From Bacteroidia bacterium (GTDB lineage: Bacteria; Bacteroidota; Bacteroidia; Flavobacteriales; Schleiferiaceae): DNA of 64,000 nt. The notes under the pieces are model-generated. The model searched no databases, was not told where the DNA came from, and was given only the letters and a program-made list of their open reading frames with translations. Shown piece by piece: positions 44,360-54,133 of the stretch (the stretch's first letter is position 1; each line of letters opens with the position of its first letter). A program made the translations under genes and the position numbers. The stretch is from the NCBI GenBank assembly GCA_030424545.1, contig JAUHWL010000007.1:99202-163201 (forward strand), given 5' to 3'.

Positions 44360-46444
44360 ATGAAACACCTACTACCAACCTTACTAGCCACCCTGCTTTG
44401 CGGCAGTTTATTTGGCCAGAGCTTTAAAAGCCACTTTAGTTTTACGGGTGGCAATGTTGGCGCAGATGAAATACGAGACATTACTACAGATGCCCAAGGC
44501 AACATATATATTACAGGCTCTTTTACAGATTCTGTAGATTTTGACCCGGGGGCAGGTACATTTTACCTTACCACCCCGGCAGGTAACAAACCCGATGCCT
44601 TTATACAAAAGCTAGATGCCAACGGCAACTTCTTGTGGGCAAAGAGTTTTAGAGGCACGTATAATGATGAAGAATCTGGGCATAAAATTGCCTTGGATGA
44701 CACTGGGAATGTGTACTTACTCGGAAGGTTTCAACGGAATATATTTTTTACTTATTCAGGTTATCAATGGCCGGGGAATGCAACAGGAGCATCTATTACA
44801 CGTCCGTTTTTAACTAAATTAGATAGTGCAGGGAATGTAAAATGGGGAATGGGTTGGATGCATAGCAATCAAAATGATTATTTGGTTGCAACAGATTTAA
44901 AACTGCATCAAAATGGCTCGGTTTTAGTTTCAGGGTATTTTTCTGGAAATCTAGATTTTGACCCCACAACAGATAGTGTAATAGTAAAATCTACGGTTGG
45001 GGGGTTTGATTGCTTTTTATTAAATATATCAAATCAAGGAAAGGTTGGAAGAACCGAGGTTTTTGGTGGAGTCCAGAACAACGACATTATTAGACAGATT
45101 TCTGTAGATCAAATTGGCAACGTTTTTCTCCTTGGTAAATTTATCGGAACGGTAGATTTTAATTTTGGTCAAGGCACATCAACTTTTACTTCAAATGGCT
45201 TTTTTGACATTTTTATAACGAAATTAAAACCGAATTTAGATTACGATACCACATTTACTTTTGGTGGGCCTACTCTAGACGATCCATTTTCCTTATTCGC
45301 TTCAAACGGATTCATATATTCAGTTGGCACATTTACCAATACAGTAGATTTTGATCCTGATCCGATAAACACAACAAACCTAACTTCTAGTATAGGGAAT
45401 GATTTATTTGTGCAAAAACTAGATACAGCAGGAAATTTTAGTTGGGTGAAACAATTCTCAGGTATAATTACAGGATATGCTCAACCAATTAACATTAATG
45501 AGACTCATGATAGTAAAATATTTATTAGTGGTATGTTAATGGGAACTATCGATTTCGATCCAGACCCGGCCTTTTCTTACAATTTGACAAGTTATGGAAA
45601 GCAAGACGCCTTTATTGCTATGCTTGATTCATCAGGAAATTTTGTCGCAGCGAGCCAATTTGGTGACACAGATGATGATATATTTTGGTCAGCCCACGTT
45701 ACACAAAACAATGAAGTTTTAGTTGGCGGCTCTTTTCAAAATACCATTGATATAGATCCCTCCGCCAACACCAATTTAGTAACCAGCATCGGACAGAAAG
45801 ACATGTTCTTTGTTAACTTGGAACTATGCACCACTCAAGAAGATACGATGCCTGTGTTGGTCTGCAATTATTTTGTAATACCCGGAGATACAGTTCAAAA
45901 CACTACAAGCGGTTTTTATACAGGTAATTATTTCGATGTATCAGGCTGTGATTCGACCGTAGTTTTTGATGTATTTGTTAGAAATTTTGCTGTAAGTATA
46001 GTACAAACCATTGATGGATTGGCGGCATCTAACAACGCTAGTAACCCCACCTACCAATGGCTGGATTGTAGCACGCAACAAATTGTACCTGGAGCCACCA
46101 GCCAAATCTTTATGCCACCAGCAAATGGCCAATATGCGGTAATTGTTAGCGATATTAATTGTACAGATACCAGTGCTTGCTTTGCCATTAATAATATAAA
46201 GGTAAATGTGAACCTGCTAGCACAAAGCATCAAGTTATTCCCCAACCCAACAACGGGTTTGTTGCAGCTAGAAAGCCCAAAACCGATAGAAAAAGTAGAA
46301 GTGTTTGATGTTACCGGGCGTTTGATGTTTTCACGAAACAACCCCAAAGAAAAGATAGATTTAACAGCATTGCCCAAAGGCATTTACATGGTAAAACTGC
46401 ATCTAAAAGAGGGGGTTGTTGTAAAGCGAGCGGTTAAAGAATAA
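44360..46444 (+). CDS. Beta-propeller surface protein with type A T9SS sorting domain
   Basis: The 694-residue protein has a signal peptide (MKHLLPTLLATLLCGSLFGQ) and about six propeller-type repeats between roughly 30 and 490, each with a VDFDPG/VDFDPD-like core and a QKLDxxGNFxWAK strand. A linker follows with CxVxDTxQNTTSGFY-type sequence. The C-terminal T9SS type A domain begins SIKLFPNPTTGLLQLES and ends VVKRAVKE. The repeats resemble SBBP/Kelch-like propellers. Secretion to the cell surface is inferred from the sorting domain; the ligand is unknown. It lies directly after the REP-rich stretch. Confidence 0.88.
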   Translation: MKHLLPTLLATLLCGSLFGQSFKSHFSFTGGNVGADEIRDITTDAQGNIYITGSFTDSVDFDPGAGTFYLTTPAGNKPDAFIQKLDANGNFLWAKSFRGTYNDEESGHKIALDDTGNVYLLGRFQRNIFFTYSGYQWPGNATGASITRPFLTKLDSAGNVKWGMGWMHSNQNDYLVATDLKLHQNGSVLVSGYFSGNLDFDPTTDSVIVKSTVGGFDCFLLNISNQGKVGRTEVFGGVQNNDIIRQISVDQIGNVFLLGKFIGTVDFNFGQGTSTFTSNGFFDIFITKLKPNLDYDTTFTFGGPTLDDPFSLFASNGFIYSVGTFTNTVDFDPDPINTTNLTSSIGNDLFVQKLDTAGNFSWVKQFSGIITGYAQPININETHDSKIFISGMLMGTIDFDPDPAFSYNLTSYGKQDAFIAMLDSSGNFVAASQFGDTDDDIFWSAHVTQNNEVLVGGSFQNTIDIDPSANTNLVTSIGQKDMFFVNLELCTTQEDTMPVLVCNYFVIPGDTVQNTTSGFYTGNYFDVSGCDSTVVFDVFVRNFAVSIVQTIDGLAASNNASNPTYQWLDCSTQQIVPGATSQIFMPPANGQYAVIVSDINCTDTSACFAINNIKVNVNLLAQSIKLFPNPTTGLLQLESPKPIEKVEVFDVTGRLMFSRNNPKEKIDLTALPKGIYMVKLHLKEGVVVKRAVKE

Positions 46445-46607
46445 TAGGGGGAAACAGCAACCTTCGAACGAAGTGATACGTATAATTTTTAATTCAATGA
46501 AACACTAAGCGCTAGTGTTAATTTCCTTTCGCATTTAAAGAATTATGGATTTAGCGTAAAAACTGTTTGAAACATGTTTACAAATAGTGAAAATAAATAG
46601 GGGGGAT

Positions 46608-46653
46608 GTTTAAAAAAAAAAGGGGGCAAAACTTGTTGTAAAGCCTTGCCCCA
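46608..46653 (-). terminator. Terminator of the tRNA gene
   Basis: On the minus strand GGGGCAAGGCTT pairs with AAGTTTTGCCCC and is followed by a run of ten T, 8 nt beyond the tRNA 3' end. Confidence 0.85.
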
Positions 46654-46660
46654 CTTTGTG

Positions 46661-46734
46661 TAGCGCAGGGGGGAATCGAACCCCCGACCTCAGGGTTATG
46701 AATCCTGCGCTCTAACCGTCTGAGCTACCGCGCC
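46661..46734 (-). tRNA. tRNA-Met (anticodon CAT)
   Basis: A 74-nt cloverleaf reads 5' GGCGCGG...CTGCGCT A 3' on the minus strand. The D-arm is GCTCAGACGGTTAGAGC, the anticodon loop TTCATAA, and the T-arm GGGGG-TTCGATT-CCCCC. The acceptor stem is seven pairs with two G:U, discriminator A, and CCA is not encoded. The A31-C39 pair at the base of the anticodon loop is a mismatch. The paired first acceptor position argues against the initiator. An Ile tRNA read through lysidine at CAT is the main alternative. Confidence 0.93.
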
Positions 46735-46871
46735 AATTCATCTCTTTTTTTAAGCGGCTGCAAATATAAAATAATAAACATCTTAGCATAGTCTTGTATA
46801 CGTTTTTTTACACTTGGATGGTCTCCTTTTTTATATATATTGCGACAATTAAAAGACTGAAAAATTAAACA

Positions 46872-47261
46872 ATGGCAGATAAAGTTAAATTCGAACTTGA
46901 GTTTCCTGTAAAGGCTTCACCCGGAATGTTATTCCCTTTTCTTTCTACCCCTGGTGGCCTTTCTGAGTGGTTTTGCGATGATGTAAATTCACGTGGAGAG
47001 TTGTTCACTTTCTTTTGGGACGGGGCAGAAGAATCGGCCAATATGATAAAAAAGAAAAAAGACAGCTTTATCCAATTTAGATGGATGGATGATGTTGAGG
47101 ATGGCAACAAAAACTATTTTGAGTTTAAAATAATTGTTGATGAATTAACCCATGATGTTTCTTTGATTGTTACAGATCATGTGATAGAAGAAGAAGTAGA
47201 AGAGTCTAAGCGTTTATGGGAAAGTCAGATACATGATTTATTACACACCATTGGATCCTAA
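46872..47261 (+). CDS. START-like domain protein
   Basis: The 129-residue protein matches the START-like/AHSA1 fold found in Bacteroidota (FELEFPVKASPGMLFPFLSTPGGLSEWFCDDVNSRGELFTFFWDG, then IQFRWMDD and FEFKIIVDELTHDVSLIVTDH, ending in a long helix ESKRLWESQIHDLLHTI). The helix-grip fold usually binds a hydrophobic ligand. The ligand and pathway are unknown. The PAP2 gene starts 3 nt after its stop, so they are co-transcribed. Confidence 0.9.
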   Translation: MADKVKFELEFPVKASPGMLFPFLSTPGGLSEWFCDDVNSRGELFTFFWDGAEESANMIKKKKDSFIQFRWMDDVEDGNKNYFEFKIIVDELTHDVSLIVTDHVIEEEVEESKRLWESQIHDLLHTIGS

Positions 47262-47264
47262 TTT

Positions 47265-47918
47265 ATGCGCATAAAACCGCACGTAACGTATTTTATAATA
47301 CCCACCCTTTTGGCGCTGCTATTGGGTGGTTTTTTTTTGGTTGCCTATTCTAAAACAGATATACACTTGTATATCAATAGCCTTCACTCAGTAAGTGGCG
47401 ATTATTTTTTTCGCATCGTTACACATTTGGGCGATGGATGGATTTTCTTTTTTACTATTCCAGCCTTGTTGTTTATTTCTTACCGAGGAGGCTTGCAAAT
47501 TGCCTTAACAGGTTTATTCACAGGGATGATTACAGGAATATTAAAAAACTTTGTCTTTCATGAGGCTCCGCGTCCGGTAAAATATTTTAGAGAAATTGCC
47601 GAATTATATTTGGTTCCTGGGGTAGAAATTAACTTAATCAATAGCTTCCCAAGTGGCCATACCATGGCGGCATTCTCGTTTTACTTTGCACTTGCACTTT
47701 TGGTAAAAAATAAATGGGCCAGTTTGTTATTTTTTGTTTTTGCTTTTTTAATTGGGTATTCTAGAATGTACTTATCGCAGCATTTTTTAGTAGATGTTAT
47801 TGCTGGTGCTGGTTTAGGTATTTGCTGTGCAACTGGAGCTTATTTGCTGGCCAACAGAATTAAAAGTTCAAATTGGGACAAAAATCTTTTTGATCTTTTA
47901 AAAGGAAAAAGAGGTTAA
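47265..47918 (+). CDS. PAP2-family membrane phosphatase
   Basis: The 217-residue protein has about six membrane helices. The three phosphatase motifs are HEAPRPVKYF (KxxxxxxRP-type motif with a shortened first element), FPSGHTMAAF (motif 2, catalytic His) and RMYLSQHFLVDVIAGA (motif 3, nucleophile His). Substrates of the family include undecaprenyl pyrophosphate and phosphatidylglycerol phosphate. A glycosyltransferase of the ArnT type follows directly, which makes a lipid carrier or lipid A substrate plausible but unproven. Confidence 0.9.
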   Translation: MRIKPHVTYFIIPTLLALLLGGFFLVAYSKTDIHLYINSLHSVSGDYFFRIVTHLGDGWIFFFTIPALLFISYRGGLQIALTGLFTGMITGILKNFVFHEAPRPVKYFREIAELYLVPGVEINLINSFPSGHTMAAFSFYFALALLVKNKWASLLFFVFAFLIGYSRMYLSQHFLVDVIAGAGLGICCATGAYLLANRIKSSNWDKNLFDLLKGKRG

Positions 47919-47956
47919 CCCATTTTGCATGTCTCTATAAACGGTATTGAATAGAA

Positions 47957-49633
47957 ATGAAAGACATTTTAAATAATCCCATTTTTTATGCTGTTTTAGG
48001 CGGCCTCTTTTTTATTCCGTTTTTAGGTGGAGTGCACCTATTTGATTGGGATGAAATAAATTTTGCAGAAATAGCTAGAGAAATGATTGTGCTAAATAGT
48101 TATTTAGAAACGCACATCAATTACGAAATCTTTACCGAAAAACCGCCTCTTTTTATGTGGCTACAAGCTGCTTCCATGCACATTTTTGGCATTGGCGATT
48201 TTGCTGCTCGATTTCCGAATGCCATAGTAGGGGTATTGGTGTTGCCCATTGTTTTTTTAATTGGCAAGAATTTGCACAATGCTCGCTTTGGTTTTTATTG
48301 GGCAATGGCATGGTTTGGCTCCATATTGCCACATTTGTATTTTAAATCGGGCATAATAGATCCGGTTTTTAACTTCTTTATTTTTTTAGGCATATACTTT
48401 ATTATAAAATATACCTGGGCTAAAAATGAAAAAACAAATGCTGTAGCACAAAAGTCAATTGGGTACTACTTGATTTTTGCAGGAATCTTTACCGGGCTGG
48501 CGGTACTTACCAAAGGGCCCGTGGCAATCCTTATTTCGGGGTTGGTATTTTTTGTGTTTTTTGTTCGGCAAAAGTTTAAATTATTTATTTCGGTACCACA
48601 CATTATCGTGTATACTTCATCGTTGCTTGCTGTGGTATTGCTGTGGGCTAGTGTTAACTATTTACAGCATGGCTCTAAGTTTATTGTAGAGTTTACTATC
48701 CGCCAATGGACTATGCTTACCACGCCAGATGCTGGTCATGGAGGTTTTCCAGGATACCATTTTGTTGTTTTATTAATAGGCTGTTTTCCGGCATCCATAT
48801 TTGCAATACAGGCATTAATAAAGAAAGATGCCGAGGCTACCGTGGCCCAAAAACTAATGAAACAATGGATGATAATTTTGTTTTGGGTGGTGTTGATTTT
48901 GTTCACTTTGGTAACCACCAAAATTGTTCATTATTCATCTATGGCGTATTATCCGCTAACGTATTTGGCGGCTTTAAGTCTTTATCAGCTAGAAATTGGC
49001 CAATGGAAGCTTACGGGTTTTATGAAATTTGGCCTTTGGTTTATTGGCGGATTAGCAGCCTTCGTAACCATAGCACTGCCATATTTTGGCATGCACATTA
49101 CCGATTTTAAATTTTTGTTTGAGGCCGATAAATTTGCCGCAGAAAATATAAATGCCGAAATAAACTGGACGGGCTTAGAAAGCGTTGCAGGATTCTTTTT
49201 ACTGGCCATTCTTGTTTATGTTCTTGTTATAAAAAGAACCAATTTAAAACTGCGCTTTGCCGTTTTGTTTGGCGGAATGGGCGTGTGGATGCTGCTTACA
49301 TTAATTATGTACATAGCCAAAGTAGAGGCTATTAGCCAACGTGCAGCAATAGAATTTTGGGAGGCTAGGCAAGGTGAAGATTGTTACGTAACAACGTTTG
49401 ATTATAAAAGCTACGCACATATTTACTATGCCAGAACGCAGGCTCCATCTACAGAAAGTGAGCAAGCTTTACATGCAAATCAGATAAAACTACTTATGGG
49501 TGAAATTGACAAACCTGTGTACATTTCTTCTAAAGTTACGAGTAAAGAGCGGTTTGAAAATGAGATTAAAGATGCCGAATTCTTGTACAGCAAAAACGGA
49601 TTTTATTTTTACAGGCGTATGCCGAAGGAATAA
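47957..49633 (+). CDS. GT39-family (ArnT-like) membrane glycosyltransferase
   Basis: The 558-residue protein has about twelve membrane helices. The N-terminal extracytoplasmic loop has the GT-C catalytic acidic pair in FDWDEINFAEIAREM and a following EKPPLFMWLQA, as in ArnT and other polyisoprenyl-phosphate-sugar transferases. About residues 470-558 form a small soluble C-terminal domain. It probably transfers a sugar from an undecaprenyl-phosphate donor to a lipid or protein. The nearby PAP2 phosphatase supports membrane lipid work. It ends before a bidirectional terminator. Confidence 0.9.
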   Translation: MKDILNNPIFYAVLGGLFFIPFLGGVHLFDWDEINFAEIAREMIVLNSYLETHINYEIFTEKPPLFMWLQAASMHIFGIGDFAARFPNAIVGVLVLPIVFLIGKNLHNARFGFYWAMAWFGSILPHLYFKSGIIDPVFNFFIFLGIYFIIKYTWAKNEKTNAVAQKSIGYYLIFAGIFTGLAVLTKGPVAILISGLVFFVFFVRQKFKLFISVPHIIVYTSSLLAVVLLWASVNYLQHGSKFIVEFTIRQWTMLTTPDAGHGGFPGYHFVVLLIGCFPASIFAIQALIKKDAEATVAQKLMKQWMIILFWVVLILFTLVTTKIVHYSSMAYYPLTYLAALSLYQLEIGQWKLTGFMKFGLWFIGGLAAFVTIALPYFGMHITDFKFLFEADKFAAENINAEINWTGLESVAGFFLLAILVYVLVIKRTNLKLRFAVLFGGMGVWMLLTLIMYIAKVEAISQRAAIEFWEARQGEDCYVTTFDYKSYAHIYYARTQAPSTESEQALHANQIKLLMGEIDKPVYISSKVTSKERFENEIKDAEFLYSKNGFYFYRRMPKE

Positions 49634-49652
49634 GCGAAATAGAATTAAGCAC

Positions 49653-49695
49653 AAAAAAAAGCATCAATTCTACAAGAGAGTTGATGCCTTTTTAG
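49653..49695. terminator. Bidirectional terminator
   Basis: Eight A, GCATCAATTCT, a short loop, AGAGTTGATGC and a T-rich tail lie between the convergent GT39 and C1 peptidase genes. Confidence 0.85.
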
Positions 49696-49709
49696 ATTTT
49701 AGTTAATGC

Positions 49710-50897
49710 TTAAAGAGCCAATTCCTTTTTTACTTTTTTGGGAAGTGCATCTTTATGCAACAAAAGAGAAATTGTTTTGAGCTTTACGAAGCTCTCGTTT
49801 GCATAAATATATCCGGTACGGTAAGCCGATTCTTTTTCGCCCCAACTGTTTTTTACGATGTAAAATTTATTTCCTTCTTGATCTTTGGCAATACCTGTAA
49901 AATGCATGCCGTGATCATCGGTAGTGCTGAAGCTATCAAACCCTTCTTGCCTTTGTTCTTGGGTAACCACCTTTTCTTTATGGGGTCCGTTAAAAACGTC
50001 AACAATTTCACTTTTCGACATTTCGTCCCAATTTTTTTCTGGAAGTATTGCTAGACTGTTAATTCTAGAAAAACCTTTTTCGCTAATATCGGTGGCCCAG
50101 CCTACTGTATAGCCATTTTGCAAGGCATTGTCTAATGTAGCCATCATCTCATCTACAGGTATGTTGTAGAAAGATTCCCACATCCAATTATCGGGTATTT
50201 CTAAGATAAAACTGGTGTAAAACGGATGGTGCGTAAATGAGGTTAGATTTACATAATCATCTGGATTAATTTTTACAACTTCATCAGCAAACGTTCTAGC
50301 CGTGTAGGTTTTGCCTTCGTACTCAAAAGTGGATGGCAATTCTCCTAGATATAAATCTAACAGTGCGTTAAAGGCTTTCTCCCAATTGGGGTTTACGGTT
50401 TTAGCCGAAGCAATGGTGGCTACAAATTCTCTTAAAACCTTATCTAAATCTTTGTGATTGTACTTGGTTTCGCCATCAAGCAAGCCGTTATAAGCTTCTT
50501 CTGGCATGGCACCGTACTTCTTTAAAACATACATAATGTCTGGTGCTTCGCCTCCAGGAGCAAAAGTAGAATTGCCGTGCATACGTATGTATTTTTTGGC
50601 TTTATCTACATATGCCATGCGCACAACAAACATTTCAGATAAGTCTATGCTTTTGTTTTGGGTTCTAATGATTTCGCCCTCAACTAAGCTAACGCCAGCA
50701 AAACTCCAACATGTGCTAGATCTGGCTTGGTTTTTTACCGAGGTTACTTCAATGTCTACCACCGAGGTGAAAACATATCCATTGTCTGTTTCTACTGCGT
50801 TTGCATCGGCTTGTCTTTCTAGCTCTTCTTGCGCACTTAGGCTAAATGAGGCTAGTAGAAAAAAGCCCAATACAATTCTATTGATTATTGTACTCAT
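49710..50897 (-). CDS. Exported C1 (bleomycin hydrolase/aminopeptidase C-type) cysteine peptidase
   Basis: The 395-residue protein starts with a signal peptide (MSTIINRIVLGFFLLASFSLSAQ). Catalytic Cys63 is in VKNQARSSTCWSFAG, the His in TTDDHGMHFTGIA and the Asn in YIVKNSWGEK, giving a complete papain-like triad in C1B order. An export signal is unusual relative to cytosolic PepC but common in Bacteroidota members. It starts 7 nt after the hydroxyacyl-CoA dehydrogenase stop. Confidence 0.93.
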   Translation of the reverse strand: MSTIINRIVLGFFLLASFSLSAQEELERQADANAVETDNGYVFTSVVDIEVTSVKNQARSSTCWSFAGVSLVEGEIIRTQNKSIDLSEMFVVRMAYVDKAKKYIRMHGNSTFAPGGEAPDIMYVLKKYGAMPEEAYNGLLDGETKYNHKDLDKVLREFVATIASAKTVNPNWEKAFNALLDLYLGELPSTFEYEGKTYTARTFADEVVKINPDDYVNLTSFTHHPFYTSFILEIPDNWMWESFYNIPVDEMMATLDNALQNGYTVGWATDISEKGFSRINSLAILPEKNWDEMSKSEIVDVFNGPHKEKVVTQEQRQEGFDSFSTTDDHGMHFTGIAKDQEGNKFYIVKNSWGEKESAYRTGYIYANESFVKLKTISLLLHKDALPKKVKKELAL

Positions 50898-50904
50898 AAA
50901 TAGA

Positions 50905-51798
50905 TTAAGAAAATTGTATAGATACTTTTGCTTCTTTCATTCCTGCGCTGTAATCGTAAAATCCTTCTCCAGATTTAGCGCCTAATTTGCCAGCCATTAC
51001 CATGTTTACAAGCAATGGGCAAGGAGCATATTTGGGGTTTCCAAGTCCATCATGCAACACGCGTAAAATGCTTAAACACACATCTAGCCCAATAAAATCG
51101 GCCAATTGCAAAGGTCCCATAGGGTGAGCCATACCAAGTTTCATAATGGTATCTATTTCGGTAACTCCGGCAACACCTTCGTGTAAGCTAATAATAGCTT
51201 CATTAATCATGGGCATTAAAATTCTGTTGGCCACAAAACCAGGATAGTCATTACATTCTACAGGAACTTTTCCAAGCTTTTTGCTCATCTCAACAATGGT
51301 ATTTGTTGTTTGATTGCTGGTAGAATACCCACGAATAATTTCTATCAATTTCATAATGGGCACAGGATTCATAAAGTGCATACCTATTACTTTATCGGCA
51401 CGTTTAGTTGCAGCCGCAATTTTGGTAATAGAAATAGAAGATGTGTTGGTAGAAAGTATGCAATGAGGTTGGGTAAGTTCATCTAGTTGCTTAAACAAGC
51501 CCAGTTTTATATCTAGGTTTTCGCTAGCGGCTTCTACTACCAAATCTGCATTGGTAACGGCAGGTTCTAAACTTGTGTGGGTAGAAATGTTTGCCAAAGT
51601 GTTGTTTTTATTGGCTTCAGATATACGCTCTTTAGCTACCATTCTATCTAAGTTTTTAGCAATTGTAGCCAAACCTTTTTCAATAGATTTTTCTGAGATA
51701 TCAAACAAGCTTACAGAAAATCCGTTTTGCGCAAAAACATGAGCAATGCCATTACCCATTGTTCCGGCCCCTATTACAGTTACATTTTTTACTTCCAT
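50905..51798 (-). CDS. 3-hydroxybutyryl-CoA dehydrogenase family enzyme
   Basis: The 297-residue enzyme has an N-terminal NAD-binding fold with VIGAGTMGNGIAHVFAQNG (9-27) and a C-terminal helical domain with the active-site HFMNPVPIMKLIEII (catalytic His), CNDYPGFVANRILMPMINEAI and GLGNPKYAPCPLL. The length and single domain match Hbd/PaaH rather than the multifunctional FadB. It would oxidise 3-hydroxyacyl-CoA or work in reverse. No other beta-oxidation gene is adjacent. Confidence 0.94.
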   Translation of the reverse strand: MEVKNVTVIGAGTMGNGIAHVFAQNGFSVSLFDISEKSIEKGLATIAKNLDRMVAKERISEANKNNTLANISTHTSLEPAVTNADLVVEAASENLDIKLGLFKQLDELTQPHCILSTNTSSISITKIAAATKRADKVIGMHFMNPVPIMKLIEIIRGYSTSNQTTNTIVEMSKKLGKVPVECNDYPGFVANRILMPMINEAIISLHEGVAGVTEIDTIMKLGMAHPMGPLQLADFIGLDVCLSILRVLHDGLGNPKYAPCPLLVNMVMAGKLGAKSGEGFYDYSAGMKEAKVSIQFS

Positions 51799-51822
51799 CT
51801 TACGTTGTATTTATCTAATTTA

Positions 51823-53241
51823 TTATTGTCCGCGTCCTTGTAAAACAATTAGCACGGTATAAAACAAAATTTTAAAATCGTTTAACAAATTCATGTTCTC
51901 AATGTAAATCATGTCGTATTTAACACGTTCTACCATTTCATCTACATTTTCTGCGTAGCCAAATTTTACCATTCCCCAAGAGGTTATGCCAGGCTTTACT
52001 TTTTGCACATGGCGGTAGTGAGGGGCTTTTTTAATGATTTGCTCTGTATAAAACAATCTTTCTGGGCGAGGGCCTACAATGCTCATTTCGCCAATAAGCA
52101 CATTAAAAAATTGAGGCAATTCATCTAGGCGGTATTTGCGCATAACCAACCCCCAGTTTGTTATACGGCTGTCATTGTCTTTGCTCAACTGCGGCCCGTT
52201 TTTCTCTGCATCAGCATACATGCTTCTAAACTTGATAATTTTAAAAGGTTTGCTATTTATGCCCAGGCGCTCTTGTTTGTAAAATATAGGCCCGGGAGAG
52301 GAGAGACGTACCATAATGGCGGCAAACAACAATAAGGGTGAAAGTAAAATGAGTAACGCAAACGAAACGAAAACATCAAAAAGACGTTTGGTAATTTTTT
52401 GCCAAGGTGCTATTAATTCGTGTTTAATTTCAATCAGTGGTGTACCTAAAGATTCCATGCGCACTTGTCCAGAGATAATATCATACATATCAGGAATTAT
52501 TTTCACTCTTACGTTGGTATCTTCTAGTAGGTTTATGATTTCTTGAAGTTTTTCGTGCTCTTGAGATTCAATGGCAATGATGACTTCTTCTATGTTGTGC
52601 GCTTTTATTATTGAAGAAAGATCTTTGTAATTACCAAGAAGCGGAATGTTGTTTTCTACCAAGAATTCCATTTCGTTGTACACACTGGCAAAGCCCACAA
52701 ATTTATTTCCGGTGCTGCGTTTTTGTTTTTCTAAATCTTTAAAAAGCGCTACTGCTTTTGCGTTGCTGCCAATTAAAAGTGTGTTAAACCAAAGTTTACG
52801 GCTTTGTATTTTCCGGTTGGTTTGGGTGCTGATGATAAATCTAAAAAATGCCGTAAACAGCATAATACTGCCAAAGTAGGTGAAGAAAGATTGGTAATAA
52901 TCTTTGTACGATTCTACCCAGTCATCTAGAATAAGCGCGAAAAAAATAATGATAGAACCAAAAATGGCCGAGTTAAACGTTTGCATGATTTCGCGTAACC
53001 TTGATCTGCGAAAAACGTCTTCGTAAAAACCCGTAATCCAATAAATTAAGAGCCAAAATAGGGTGGTGGCTGCGATACCAAAAAGGTACTTGGTATCAAA
53101 AATAATTTCGGGTTGAAAGCCAAACTTGTTGGTTTCTATTATGGTTTTTCTGAAATAATACAGCAGCGTGTAACTAATTATAGCTGCAAGGCCATCAAAG
53201 AAAACGTATTTGGCTACCTGTAACCGAACATTTTTTTTCAT
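51823..53241 (-). CDS. Polyprenyl-phosphate sugar phosphotransferase (WcaJ-like)
   Basis: The 472-residue protein has about four N-terminal membrane helices (to about 140), a CoA-binding-like Rossmann region (about 150-270), a further helix near 285-310 and a C-terminal catalytic domain. This domain has SSPGPIFYKQERLGINSKPFKIIKFRSM, LPQFFNVLIGEMSIVGPRPE and KVKPGITSWGMVKFGY. Such enzymes load the first sugar-1-phosphate onto undecaprenyl phosphate at the start of exopolysaccharide or O-antigen synthesis. The lipoprotein and Gfo/Idh genes upstream fit a polysaccharide context. Sugar specificity is unknown. Confidence 0.93.
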   Translation of the reverse strand: MKKNVRLQVAKYVFFDGLAAIISYTLLYYFRKTIIETNKFGFQPEIIFDTKYLFGIAATTLFWLLIYWITGFYEDVFRRSRLREIMQTFNSAIFGSIIIFFALILDDWVESYKDYYQSFFTYFGSIMLFTAFFRFIISTQTNRKIQSRKLWFNTLLIGSNAKAVALFKDLEKQKRSTGNKFVGFASVYNEMEFLVENNIPLLGNYKDLSSIIKAHNIEEVIIAIESQEHEKLQEIINLLEDTNVRVKIIPDMYDIISGQVRMESLGTPLIEIKHELIAPWQKITKRLFDVFVSFALLILLSPLLLFAAIMVRLSSPGPIFYKQERLGINSKPFKIIKFRSMYADAEKNGPQLSKDNDSRITNWGLVMRKYRLDELPQFFNVLIGEMSIVGPRPERLFYTEQIIKKAPHYRHVQKVKPGITSWGMVKFGYAENVDEMVERVKYDMIYIENMNLLNDFKILFYTVLIVLQGRGQ

Positions 53242-53242
53242 A

Positions 53243-54133
53243 CTAGCGGTAAACTAATTTTAGATTATCCACATAGAAGGTCTTTTCTGTATTCACATCA
53301 GAATTTACTGCGCCAAAAAAGATGTCAAAATTGTTTGCACTTGGATATGCACTAACTTCTGTAACTAAATTGATGTAGATTTTTTTCCATTCGTCTGTAG
53401 GCACTACGGTAACAACGGGTGCTTGTATGCGTCTACCGGGCTCGTTTGCAAAAACTCCAAACGTTACAGATACTTCACACTTATAATTAACTTCTAAATA
53501 TACATTGGCCCCAAATTGCGGTAATACAAACGATTGTAAACTTTCAAATTCAACCAAAGAGTTTCCTTTTGGTATGACTACTTTGCCGCTTTTTGTGTTG
53601 GTTTCATTTAATCCCGTTGTAGGGAAAATCTCGTTAGGTTCTGATGTTACATCAAGCGTAGTATCGCTTTTGGTTGTTTTCTCAAAATTTATTCCAGCAC
53701 CTTCAAAGTCTTCTAATTTTACTATTTGTGTTGTAGTTTGGTATTTGGTTATCAGTTTGTTGTTGCCAGAACTTGTAAGTGTAATTTCATCTCCAGGATA
53801 AATATCCATCGTTTTTTCAAATGGTTTAAAAAACTCATATTGATTTCTAAGGCTGGTAACTCCGTTTAAATTTATTCCTGGATAAATTTTTAGCTCGGTG
53901 CTACCATTGGCAATGATGGGGAATGTTACAGGAAGCTCAAAAGCGCCAAGATCTGCATTATTGGCTTCAACCCAAACGGTTGTAATTTTAGATGATGCCG
54001 TTCCTTGCGATGAATAATTGGTTTCTAGGCCGTACTCATTAATCGTAATATAGGCAGGGATTTTTGCTTCTCTATTCTTACAAGAAGTAACAAAAATGAA
54101 TATACAGAAAGCAAAAAATACTTTTTTAAACAT
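53243..54133 (-). CDS. Lipoprotein of unknown function in polysaccharide gene group
   Basis: The 296-residue protein has a lipoprotein signal (MFKKVFFAFCIFIFVTSC, lipobox VTSC). The rest is beta-rich: an Ig-like N-terminal half (ITTVWVEANNADLGAFELPVTFPIIANGSTELKIYPGI) and a C-terminal jelly-roll-like half with WKKIYINLVTEVSA and FDIFFGAVNSDV, resembling carbohydrate-binding or concanavalin-like domains. It lies 1 nt from the sugar transferase and overlaps the Gfo/Idh gene by 8 nt, so it is translated with them. No specific function can be assigned. Confidence 0.82.
   Translation of the reverse strand: MFKKVFFAFCIFIFVTSCKNREAKIPAYITINEYGLETNYSSQGTASSKITTVWVEANNADLGAFELPVTFPIIANGSTELKIYPGINLNGVTSLRNQYEFFKPFEKTMDIYPGDEITLTSSGNNKLITKYQTTTQIVKLEDFEGAGINFEKTTKSDTTLDVTSEPNEIFPTTGLNETNTKSGKVVIPKGNSLVEFESLQSFVLPQFGANVYLEVNYKCEVSVTFGVFANEPGRRIQAPVVTVVPTDEWKKIYINLVTEVSAYPSANNFDIFFGAVNSDVNTEKTFYVDNLKLVYR

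Noticed and set aside
46501..46519. AACACTA/TAGTGTT hairpin after the beta-propeller gene as a terminator
   Set aside because: A 7-bp stem without a T-run on either strand is too weak to call.
46661..46734. Initiator tRNA-fMet
   Set aside because: The first acceptor position is paired (G:U) and the anticodon stem lacks the three G:C pairs of initiators, so an elongator Met (or lysidine-type Ile) is favoured.
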